This document shows positions 1 to 6,505 of a DNA stretch of 19,793 bases, piece by piece. Within the stretch, counting starts at the first letter, position 1, and every line of letters begins with the position of its first letter. The notes under the pieces are model-generated. The model was not told the DNA's origin. It worked only from the letters and a program-made list of their open reading frames with translations, and did no database searches. The translations under genes were made by a program, and so were the position numbers. The DNA comes from JAZGBC01 sp036444495 (GTDB lineage Bacteria > Pseudomonadota > Alphaproteobacteria > Kiloniellales > J153), in assembly GCA_036444495.1 (NCBI GenBank), contig JAZGBC010000024.1, positions 1-19,793 of the forward strand, given 5' to 3'.

Positions 1-1083
1 ATGCCCGGTAATTCCTTCGGACAGGCCTTCAGATACACCACCTGGGGCGAGAGCCACGGGCCGGCCATCGGCTGCGTGATCGACGGCCTGCCCCCGCGCA
101 TGCCGCTTGCCGAGTCCGACATCCAGCCCTGGCTCGAGCGCCGGCGCCCGGGCGCCTCGCGCCATACCAGCCAGCGCCAGGAGCCCGACGCGGCACGCAT
201 CCTCTCCGGCGTCTTCGAAGGGCTGACCACGGGCACACCGGTCGCGCTGGTGATCGAGAACGAGGACGTGCGCTCCAAGGACTACGACGAGATCAAGGAC
301 AAATTCCGTCCGGGCCACGCCGAATACGCCTACTGGCGCATATACGGCCACTACGACTACCGCGGCGGCGGGCGCTCGAGCGCGCGCGAAACCGCCATGC
401 GCGTGGCCGCGGGCGCGGTGGCGCGCAAGGTCCTGGCCCACCTGCTGGAGACACCGCCTACGATCCGCGGCGCCCTGGTGCAGATGGGCCCACAGGCCAT
501 CGACCGCGCGCGCTGGGACTGGGCCGAGGTGGAGAACAACCCCTTCTGGTGCCCGGACGCGGCCACGGCCAAGGACTGGGAGCGCGCGCTCGACGAGCTG
601 CGCAAGGCGGGCAACTCCACCGGCGCCGTGATCGAGGTGGTGGCCGGCGGCGTGCCCGCGGGCCTGGGCGAGCCGGTCTACGACAAGCTGGACGCGGACC
701 TGGCCAAGGCCATGATGTCCATCAACGCGGTCAAATCGGTCGAGATCGGCGCCGGGCTGGGTGCGGCGGCGCTCACGGGCGAGCAAAACGCCGACGAGAT
801 GCGCATGGAAGGCGGCGGGGTCGGCTTCCGCACCAACAACGCCGGCGGCATCCTGGGCGGCATCTCCACGGGCCAGGACATTGTCGTGCGCTTCGCGGTC
901 AAGCCGACCAGCTCCATCCTGATCCCGCGCCAGACCGTGGACCGTCACGGCCGGGACACGGAAATCTCAACCAAGGGCCGGCACGACCCCTGCGTCGGCA
1001 TCCGCGCGGTACCCATTGGCGAGGCCATGCTGGCCATCGTCCTCGCCGACCACCTGCTGCGCCACCGCGCCCAGTGCGGGTGA
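1..1083 (+). CDS. aroC: Chorismate synthase
   Basis: Converts 5-enolpyruvylshikimate-3-phosphate to chorismate, the last common step of aromatic amino acid and folate synthesis, using reduced FMN in the cytosol. The 360-residue product has the family's usual length. The N-terminal motif TTWGESHGPAIG (residues 13-24) holds the conserved His19. PGH follows at 104-106, and the signature GGGRSSARET lies at 122-131, followed by an Ala/Gly-rich helix. FRTNNAGGILGGISTG near residues 276-291 is the FMN/phosphate-binding signature. The ATG is the first base of the window, and MPGNSFGQAF matches the typical family start, so the gene looks complete; its ribosome binding site lies outside. A GC-rich hairpin follows the stop. 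The call is secure. Confidence 0.97.
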   Translation: MPGNSFGQAFRYTTWGESHGPAIGCVIDGLPPRMPLAESDIQPWLERRRPGASRHTSQRQEPDAARILSGVFEGLTTGTPVALVIENEDVRSKDYDEIKDKFRPGHAEYAYWRIYGHYDYRGGGRSSARETAMRVAAGAVARKVLAHLLETPPTIRGALVQMGPQAIDRARWDWAEVENNPFWCPDAATAKDWERALDELRKAGNSTGAVIEVVAGGVPAGLGEPVYDKLDADLAKAMMSINAVKSVEIGAGLGAAALTGEQNADEMRMEGGGVGFRTNNAGGILGGISTGQDIVVRFAVKPTSSILIPRQTVDRHGRDTEISTKGRHDPCVGIRAVPIGEAMLAIVLADHLLRHRAQCG

Positions 1084-1085
1084 GC

Positions 1086-1104
1086 GGGGCGGGTAAACCG
1101 CCCC
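1086..1104 (+). terminator. GC-rich hairpin just after aroC
   Basis: GGGGCGG and CCGCCCC form a perfect 7-bp stem around a 5-nt GTAAA loop, starting 3 bases after the aroC stop. No T-tract follows, so it is not a textbook intrinsic terminator. It could pause polymerase or protect the 3' end of the mRNA. The rest of the 148-base gap to the next gene shows nothing else recognisable. Confidence 0.4.
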
Positions 1105-1231
1105 CCCGCCCATAATCCGCTCGATTGCCTCTCCACGCCTTTCCCCCGGCATTCTGGAGCGGCCCTTCTGACCCTCGGGCCCCTGACGGCCTACCTTGCC
1201 CAATGCCCGTGGGCTTTGTATGGGGTGAGGG

Positions 1232-2464
1232 ATGACCGGCGAAGCGGACTCACCCCGATTTTCGCCCAGTGCGCTGCCCTACCGCTGGGCCGTGCTTGCG
1301 GGCGTCTGGCTGCTTTACCTCTGTTTCGGGCTGACCGCGGCCGCCATGGCGCCGCTGGTCAAGCCGATTACCGAGGAACTCGGCCTGAGCCATTCGGTCA
1401 TGGGGGCCATCCTCGGGGCCTGGCCGTTGATCTACATCGCCTCGGCGATTCCCTGCGGCATCCTGCTCGACCATATCGGCGTGCGCCGCGCCCTTTTTCT
1501 AGCCGCCATGATCATCGGGCTCTCAGGCGCGCTGCGCGGCCTGGCGGACAGCGACCTCGGCCTGTTCCTCGCGGTCGGCGTCTTCGGCCTGGGCGGGCCC
1601 CTGATATCCGTCGGCGCGCCCAAAATGATCGTCCTCTGGTTCGAGGGCAAGGAGCGCGGGCTCGCCATGGGCATCTACATCACGGGTCCGGCATTGGGCG
1701 GCATCATCGCCCTGTCCCTCACCAACGGCGTCATGATGCCCCTGACCGGGGGCGATTGGCGCATGGTCCTGATGTCCTATGCCGGCTTTGTCCTGAGCTG
1801 CGGCCTGGTCTGGCTCGCGATCTGCGCGCATGGCACGGCGCGCGCCGTCGAGCAGCAAACAATCGCGGAGCGGAAACAGCCGCATCTGCAGGTCTTCGCC
1901 GCCCTGCTTCGCCTGCCTGCCGTGCGAGTCGTCCTGCTGATGAGCATCGGCATCTTTTTCTTCAATCACGGGCTCAACAACTGGCTGCCCGAGATACTGC
2001 GCAGCGGCGGGATGAGCGCCGCGGCGGCTGGCTATTGGGCCTCGATCCCCACCGCTGTCGGTATCGTCGGGGCTCTTCTGATCCCGCGTCTGGCGGTCCC
2101 CTCCAGGCGGCTGGCCATACTGCTCGGTCTTTTCCTTTGCTCGGGCCTGGCTACGCTGCTGCTGCACAGCCCGACGGGGCCCCTGCTCGCCGGCGGCCTC
2201 GTCCTCCAGGGCATCGCGCGCGGCTCCATGATGACCATCGCCGTGCTGCTGATGATGGAGACCCGCGGCGTTGCGCCCGAGAGCATGGGATTAGCGGGGG
2301 GACTGTTCTTTTCCACCGCCGAGATCGGCGGCGTGCTCGGCCCTTTGAGCGTCGGGTTCCTGTCCGATCTGACCGGGGGTTTCGCCGCGGCGCTGTACCT
2401 CATGAGCGCCGTTTGCGCGGGTCTGGTGCTGCTTCTCGTGCGGCTAAGAAGGCTCGAAGCTTGA
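1232..2464 (+). CDS. MFS transporter, CynX/NarK-like
   Basis: A 410-residue inner-membrane protein with about twelve hydrophobic segments, the normal size and topology for the major facilitator superfamily. The loop 2-3 signature is present as GILLDHIGVRRALF, near residues 76-89, with the conserved Gly-Asp-Arg pattern. A charged central loop (AVEQQTIAERKQPH, near residue 210) separates the two six-helix halves. General resemblance is to the cyanate/nitrate-type branch, but the substrate cannot be read from the sequence. The ATG at 1232 has GGGG six bases upstream. It follows aroC by 148 bases and faces a convergent methyltransferase gene. The family is confident; the substrate is unknown. Confidence 0.88.
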   Translation: MTGEADSPRFSPSALPYRWAVLAGVWLLYLCFGLTAAAMAPLVKPITEELGLSHSVMGAILGAWPLIYIASAIPCGILLDHIGVRRALFLAAMIIGLSGALRGLADSDLGLFLAVGVFGLGGPLISVGAPKMIVLWFEGKERGLAMGIYITGPALGGIIALSLTNGVMMPLTGGDWRMVLMSYAGFVLSCGLVWLAICAHGTARAVEQQTIAERKQPHLQVFAALLRLPAVRVVLLMSIGIFFFNHGLNNWLPEILRSGGMSAAAAGYWASIPTAVGIVGALLIPRLAVPSRRLAILLGLFLCSGLATLLLHSPTGPLLAGGLVLQGIARGSMMTIAVLLMMETRGVAPESMGLAGGLFFSTAEIGGVLGPLSVGFLSDLTGGFAAALYLMSAVCAGLVLLLVRLRRLEA

Positions 2465-2520
2465 GCGCCTCCGGTCTTAACGCGGCGGTTCAGCATGAAA
2501 ACCATGAAAGCACCGCCCCC

Positions 2521-3828
2521 TCAGCGCCGGAATAGCGCGGCCAATTCCAGGTGCCCGCTCCAGGGAAACTGATCCAGCGGCGTGGCCTCGACCAGTGCGT
2601 AGCCGCCGTCGATCAGTAGCCGCGCGTCGCGTGCGAAGGTCCCGGGGTTGCAGGAGACCGCGATTACCGCGGGCACGGCGGAGCGGGCGATCTCCGCGGC
2701 CTGTTCCTTCGCGCCCGCGCGCGGCGGATCGAAGACCAGGCAATCGAAGCGGTTCAGCTCCTCTGCTCCGAGGGGTGCGCGGGCCAGGTCGCGGGTCTCA
2801 GCCGTGACCCGCTCTCCCAGGCCGGCCCCACGCGCGGCGGCCTGGAGCGCGGCCAGCGCCGCCCCGTCTCCGTCCACGGCGCGCACCCGGGCCCGCGCGC
2901 TCAAGGGAAAGGTGAAGGCGCCGCAGCCGGCGTAGAGATCGGCGGCCTCGCGCGCGTCCTCGGGCAGATAACCCAGCAGCATATCCCGCAGGAGCGCTTC
3001 GCCCTCGGCGGTGGGCTGCAGGAAGACGCCCGGCGGCGGCTCCACCGCCGCCCCGCCGAAGCGAACCCGCGGCGCGCGGCGAATGATGACGGGTTCGGGC
3101 TCGGACGCCGCCCCGCCGTTCGAGGGTTCGGCATGGGAGACGCGGGCCAGGTCCCGGGTCTCGGCCAGTTGCGCGAGCGCCTGCCGCGCCTCCAGGCCCA
3201 GCTCCCCGCGCGCGACGATCAACAGGTCCAGGCCCGCCTCAGTTTCCGTCACCGTGAGCGCCGCGCTTTCCCCCTCCCCGACCACGGCCGCGAGCGTGCC
3301 GCGCAGGGGCGCAAGCAGCGCTTGCAACGCAGAGGTCATGAGCAGGCAGGTCTCCAGGTCCACGACCGCGTGGCTTTCCCGCCCATGGAAGCCGAGACGC
3401 AAGACCCCGCCCGAACGCGCCGCGGCCAGGGTGACCCGGCGCCGGCTGCCCGGCGGTACGCGGATGAGCGGCTTGATCTCCACGCCCTCGATACCGCGCC
3501 GGGCCAGGGCCCGGGGCAGGAGCCCGGCCTTCCAGGACAGATACTCGGCCTCGGCCAGATGCTGCAGGGCGCAGCCGCCGCAGGGGCCGAAGTGCGGACA
3601 GGGCGGCTCGGCCCGGTCTGGAGACTCCTGCAGGAGCTCGATCACCTCACCCTTCAGGCCCCCGGCCCGCTCGCCGGTGAGACGCGCCCGCACGCGCTCG
3701 CCGGGCAGGGCGAACGGCAGGAAGACCGGCCGGCCCTCCAGCGTGGCCACGCCGTCGCCGCGCCCACCCAGGGACTCGATGTCGAGCTCCACCTGCCGCC
3801 CGCCGCCCTTGCGCACCCGGCGCCTCAT
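2521..3828 (-). CDS. TrmA/RumA-type RNA (uracil-5-)-methyltransferase
   Basis: SAM-dependent C5 methylation of a uridine in rRNA or tRNA. The 435-residue protein begins with a TRAM-like RNA-binding domain (about residues 10-65). Next comes an iron-sulfur motif C77-x5-C83-x2-C86, with the fourth ligand at C161 (DLETC). The SAM site is DLYAGCGAFTFP near residue 293, and FDPPRAG follows. The catalytic cysteine is C393 in VSCNPGTF, and the likely general base is E428 near the C-terminus. These match the RumA/RlmD architecture, but whether the target is 23S U747, 23S U1939 or tRNA cannot be told. Its ATG overlaps the tlyA stop (ATGA), so the two are probably co-translated as one rRNA-modification operon. 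Confidence 0.92.
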   Translation of the reverse strand: MRRRVRKGGGRQVELDIESLGGRGDGVATLEGRPVFLPFALPGERVRARLTGERAGGLKGEVIELLQESPDRAEPPCPHFGPCGGCALQHLAEAEYLSWKAGLLPRALARRGIEGVEIKPLIRVPPGSRRRVTLAAARSGGVLRLGFHGRESHAVVDLETCLLMTSALQALLAPLRGTLAAVVGEGESAALTVTETEAGLDLLIVARGELGLEARQALAQLAETRDLARVSHAEPSNGGAASEPEPVIIRRAPRVRFGGAAVEPPPGVFLQPTAEGEALLRDMLLGYLPEDAREAADLYAGCGAFTFPLSARARVRAVDGDGAALAALQAAARGAGLGERVTAETRDLARAPLGAEELNRFDCLVFDPPRAGAKEQAAEIARSAVPAVIAVSCNPGTFARDARLLIDGGYALVEATPLDQFPWSGHLELAALFRR

Positions 3829-4580
3829 GGCGCGCCGGGCCGCCGGGCCGCGATCAGGAACTCCTTGTTGCCCTCGGGGCCCAGGATGGGGCTTTCGCTG
3901 AGCCCCAACGGCTCCCAGCCCATGCGCTCGCCGAGCCAGGCCTCGATGCGGGTGCAGACCGCTTCGTGCAGGGCCGGGTCGCGCACCACACCGCCCTTGC
4001 CCACCTGGCCCTTGCCCACCTCGAACTGGGGCTTGATCAGCGCGACGAGGGCCGCGCCCGGCCTGGCCAGCGCGAGGGCCGCGGGCAGGATGGTTTCGAG
4101 CCCGATGAAGCTGGCGTCACAGGTAATCAGGTCCAGGGGCTCGGGCACCTCCTCGGCGCTCAGATAGCGGGCATTGGTGCCCTCCAGCACGGTGACGCGC
4201 GGGTCCTGGCGCAGCTTCCAGGCGAGCTGGCCGCGGCCCACGTCCACGGCGTAGACCTTGGCCGCGCCGCGCGTGAGCAGCACGTCCGTAAAGCCGCCCG
4301 TGGAGGCGCCGATGTCGAGGCAGACCAGGCCCGCGGGATCAATGGCGAAGTGGTCCAAGGCGTGCGACAGCTTGACCCCGCCGCGGCTGACCCAGGGATG
4401 ATCGCGCCCGCGCACCTCCAGCGGCGCATCGGCGGGCAGCGTCTGCCCCGGCTTGTCGATGCGCGTCTCGCCCGAGTAGACCAGCCCGGCCATGATGAGG
4501 GCCTGGGCGCGCGCCCGGCTCTCGACCAGCTCGCGCGCGACCAGGAGCCGATCGGCGCGTTCCCGTTTGCCCCTACCCAT
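3825..4580 (-). CDS. tlyA: TlyA-family 16S/23S rRNA 2'-O-methyltransferase
   Basis: The protein has an N-terminal S4 RNA-binding domain (about residues 5-60; RADRLLVARELVESRARAQ) followed by an FtsJ/RrmJ-like SAM fold beginning CLDIGASTGGFTDVLL. TlyA proteins 2'-O-methylate rRNA cytidines; many are annotated as hemolysin A. Length is about 250 residues, as in the family. Two starts are possible. ATG 4580 gives MGRGKRERAD, the more family-like beginning; ATG 4589 adds three residues. Neither has a Shine-Dalgarno sequence, and a -10-like TAGAAT lies just upstream, so the mRNA may be nearly leaderless. It is divergent from the nucleotidyltransferase gene, whose predicted TSS is 16-25 bases away, and overlaps the next methyltransferase by ATGA. 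Confidence 0.92.
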   Translation of the reverse strand: MGRGKRERADRLLVARELVESRARAQALIMAGLVYSGETRIDKPGQTLPADAPLEVRGRDHPWVSRGGVKLSHALDHFAIDPAGLVCLDIGASTGGFTDVLLTRGAAKVYAVDVGRGQLAWKLRQDPRVTVLEGTNARYLSAEEVPEPLDLITCDASFIGLETILPAALALARPGAALVALIKPQFEVGKGQVGKGGVVRDPALHEAVCTRIEAWLGERMGWEPLGLSESPILGPEGNKEFLIAARRPGAP

Positions 4581-4590
4581 TACCAACATG

Positions 4591-4599
4591 TGCTATAAT
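4591..4599 (+). promoter_or_regulatory. Extended -10 promoter of the MNT-HEPN pair
   Basis: TGCTATAAT is a perfect extended -10 element (TGnTATAAT). The usual seven-base step from the end of the hexamer puts transcription start on the A of the ATG at 4606, predicting a leaderless mRNA. No good -35 is present at 17 bp; the nearest TTG (4567) would need a 21-bp spacer. A TGn motif can compensate for a weak -35. Confidence 0.65.
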
Positions 4600-4607
4600 T
4601 CTAGAAT
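4598..4607. promoter_or_regulatory. Palindrome in the divergent tlyA/MNT promoter
   Basis: ATTCTAGAAT is a perfect 10-bp palindrome. It overlaps the end of the plus-strand TATAAT and the first two bases of the MNT start codon. On the minus strand it contains TAGAAT (4603-4598), a five-of-six -10 match whose TSS would fall near 4591, two bases before the upstream tlyA ATG. It may be an operator through which the MNT-HEPN proteins repress themselves, or simply an AT-rich promoter core. Confidence 0.4.
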
Positions 4608-4926
4608 GAACATGCCGATTTCCATCATCCTGGACGAGCTCCGCGACCGGCTGCAGGGCTTGTATGGGACGCATCTTGAGCGCTTGATACTATTCGGATC
4701 GCGGGCCCGTGGCGACGCGGATCCGGAATCCGATATCGACGTTTTAGCCGTCTTGTCGGACGAGCGGGAGATCGATGAAAAGCAAGAGCGGGTGCGTGAG
4801 ATCATCTGTCAGTTATGCCTCGAGTACGACACCGTCATTTCCTGCGTCTTTACGACACCTGAAAAACTCGACCATAGCGGGATGCCTTTTTACCGGAATG
4901 TACGCCGCGAGGGTGTTCCAATATGA
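4606..4926 (+). CDS. Minimal nucleotidyltransferase (MNT), MntA-like
   Basis: A 106-residue DNA polymerase beta-type nucleotidyltransferase. The catalytic motif is intact: G31-S32, ten residues, then D43-I-D45 (GS-x10-DxD), with a further acidic residue at D75 (EYDTVISC). Small proteins of this kind usually pair with HEPN partners in toxin-antitoxin modules; in studied cases the MNT protein AMPylates and so neutralises the HEPN RNase. Here the HEPN gene follows with a 4-bp ATGA overlap. The ATG at 4606 is preferred over upstream in-frame codons because a TGnTATAAT promoter ends seven bases before it, and upstream codons would lie within tlyA. Base composition is visibly lower in GC than the flanking genes, which suggests acquisition. 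Confidence 0.85.
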   Translation: MNMPISIILDELRDRLQGLYGTHLERLILFGSRARGDADPESDIDVLAVLSDEREIDEKQERVREIICQLCLEYDTVISCVFTTPEKLDHSGMPFYRNVRREGVPI

Positions 4927-5312
4927 CGCCCGAACAGACCGAACTGTTGCAACTGGCGGACGAAAGCATTGAGGCCGCCGAACTTCTCCTCAAGAATAAT
5001 TTTCCAGGCTTTACGGCCTCTCGCGCGTATTACGCCATGTTCGCCACCGCCGAGGCCTTGCTTCTCACCAAAGACCTGAGCTTTTCCAAACACTCGGCCG
5101 TGATTGCCGCATTCGGCAAACACTTCGCCAAGACCGGTATCGTGCCCGTCGAGCTCCATCGCGCGATTCTAAACGCACAACTGGATCGGCAGGCGGCCGA
5201 CTACGGCGGAGATCGGCGCATCACGCAGGAGGATGCCGCAAGGCACGTCGATAATGCGAAGAATTTCCTGCGCTGCGCACGGAGTATCTTGGAAGGGCAG
5301 GAAAGCAGCTGA
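4923..5312 (+). CDS. HEPN-domain protein, UPF0332-like
   Basis: A 129-residue, mostly helical protein. It carries SRAYYAMFATAEALL (residues 33-47), SFSKHSAVIAAFGKHF (53-68) and RQAADY (89-94), the conserved pattern of the UPF0332 branch of HEPN proteins. It overlaps the MNT gene by ATGA and is presumably co-translated as its partner. The canonical HEPN RNase motif (Arg, 4-6 residues, His) is not visible: R34 is followed by AYYAMF and then Ala41, and neither His57 nor the later His residues have an Arg at the right distance. It may use a different active site, may be a non-nuclease partner, or may belong to a degenerate module. It likely forms a toxin-antitoxin or regulatory pair with the MNT protein. 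Confidence 0.82.
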   Translation: MTPEQTELLQLADESIEAAELLLKNNFPGFTASRAYYAMFATAEALLLTKDLSFSKHSAVIAAFGKHFAKTGIVPVELHRAILNAQLDRQAADYGGDRRITQEDAARHVDNAKNFLRCARSILEGQESS

Positions 5313-5404
5313 GTGACTTTCGATCTGGCCCGAACCGGCCACCGAACATTTAATGATTCGCCGCGCTGGCCAAGGGGTGATTTGAGCTAGGCGGGCGGGC
5401 CGGC

Positions 5405-6346
5405 TCAGCGGATGGACCCCGCGCCGGCGATCCAGCAGTCCCCCGGCCGCGCCGCGCAATAATCGCCCGCGTCGACGATTTCGAATGTTTGCGTGTCGAA
5501 CACGTACTTGACGACGCCATAGAGCGCCAACTGTTGAAGTGAAGGCCTCCAGACATTTTCGAAGGGCGTCGAGATGGCTCTTTGAATCACCTCGGGATCT
5601 ACGCCCTGGGCCCGGTAGTATTCCTCCAGAGCCGTAACCGCTTCTTCTTCCACCTGCGGGATACCGACGCCGCCGGCCCGATGAAAGCCGATAATGGTCC
5701 CGGGTATGACCGTCGGCCTCGGCGAGGCCACCAGCGGCATGGTGCAGGCCGACTCGCATTGCGTCACGGCGATTACGGTCAGGCCGTTCTGTTCGACCAG
5801 GGAGCCGAGTTTCATGGCAGGCCCGGTGAACCCGCCCGGACTGTTGATGAGCAGCGTGTCTATGTCCGGGCTCGAGGAAAGAAGCTCGCGAACCATCTCC
5901 ACGGAGTAGTAGGTGATGTCCCCCGAGAAATGTATGTCGCCATCGACGAGCTCGACCCGGTAATCGATCGGCCCCAGTTCGGCCGCAACTTCGAAGGCCA
6001 GCCACCCCACCTTTCCGTAATTAAGCGACGATTTGGCCAGGCCGATCCAACCCAGAACCACCGCCACCTGCGCCAGCGTCGCCCAGAAGCGTCGGCCGGT
6101 GAGCACCTTGTGTTGTCCCGCGCACCGCCAGACGCCCACCAACTGCCAGATCGAGAATACGAATGTGATACTCCACAGCAACAGAATCCAGACGACGATC
6201 ACGCCCGGGCCGAGCCACATTTTCCCCAGAACGTAATCCAGCCCAAGGATACCGGCCCCGACCAGGAACCCCAGCAGAACGCCGTTTACCCAGTAGGACC
6301 GCGCGAGAGAATGTTTACCGCGCCAGTGGGCTCGAATGTATTCCAT
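5405..6346 (-). CDS. Membrane-anchored ClpP-class serine peptidase-like protein (COG3904-like)
   Basis: A 313-residue protein with two parts. The N-terminal part has three predicted membrane helices (about residues 20-40, 46-72 and 88-105). The C-terminal part (about 125-290) looks like a ClpP/crotonase fold. It has an SPGG oxyanion-type loop (169-172), a probable nucleophile S199 in the C-E-S-A-C motif (197-201), and H222 in IGFHRAGG as the likely base. This Cys-x-Ser-Ala-Cys plus GFH pattern matches periplasmic ClpP-like proteins of unknown substrate. Four Cys residues (C197, C201, C297, C304) could form disulfides. It is convergent with the HEPN gene and separated from dxs by 159 bases. 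Start ATG 6346 has GAGGA about ten bases upstream. Function beyond a likely protease is unknown. Confidence 0.78.
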   Translation of the reverse strand: MEYIRAHWRGKHSLARSYWVNGVLLGFLVGAGILGLDYVLGKMWLGPGVIVVWILLLWSITFVFSIWQLVGVWRCAGQHKVLTGRRFWATLAQVAVVLGWIGLAKSSLNYGKVGWLAFEVAAELGPIDYRVELVDGDIHFSGDITYYSVEMVRELLSSSPDIDTLLINSPGGFTGPAMKLGSLVEQNGLTVIAVTQCESACTMPLVASPRPTVIPGTIIGFHRAGGVGIPQVEEEAVTALEEYYRAQGVDPEVIQRAISTPFENVWRPSLQQLALYGVVKYVFDTQTFEIVDAGDYCAARPGDCWIAGAGSIR

Positions 6347-6425
6347 CCCGTGCCCATCCTCGTTTCAGGACGAGTCTCGCAAGCGGAGGCCGCCGCGCCC
6401 GCTTCGAGCGCAACTATGGGACGCA

Positions 6426-6438
6426 CTTCGTTACGAAG
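6426..6438. promoter_or_regulatory. 13-bp inverted repeat upstream of the ClpP-like gene
   Basis: CTTCGT-T-ACGAAG has perfect 6-bp arms around one central base. It lies about 80 bp upstream of the ClpP-like start (6346), in the only long gap near it. The symmetry and position suit a dimeric repressor operator, but no regulator gene is adjacent. A second short palindrome, CCGCCGGCGG, lies at 6446-6455. Confidence 0.35.
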
Positions 6439-6486
6439 AGGTTTACCGCCGGCGGCTAGAGGAGGGCGGCGGCCGTTTCAGCCATC

Positions 6487-6501
6487 GGGCGGGCGGGCGG
6501 G
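6487..6501 (+). other. G-quadruplex motif after dxs
   Basis: Four runs of GGG separated by single C bases form a textbook G-quadruplex sequence, also readable as a GGGC tandem repeat. It lies 5-19 bases beyond the dxs stop, on the strand that is template for dxs, so a quadruplex there could stall polymerase at the gene end. No conventional terminator is seen between dxs and the ClpP-like gene. Confidence 0.55.
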
Positions 6502-6505
6502 TCCC

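Noticed and set aside
2484..2517. GGCGGT/ACCGCC inverted repeat in the convergent gap after the MFS gene
   Set aside because: The 22-nt loop and the absence of a T-tract make it an unlikely terminator.
1216..2535. A 439-codon plus-strand frame overlapping the MFS transporter
   Set aside because: Arg/Ala/Gly-rich product lacking hydrophobic helices. The other frame gives a normal 12-helix transporter.
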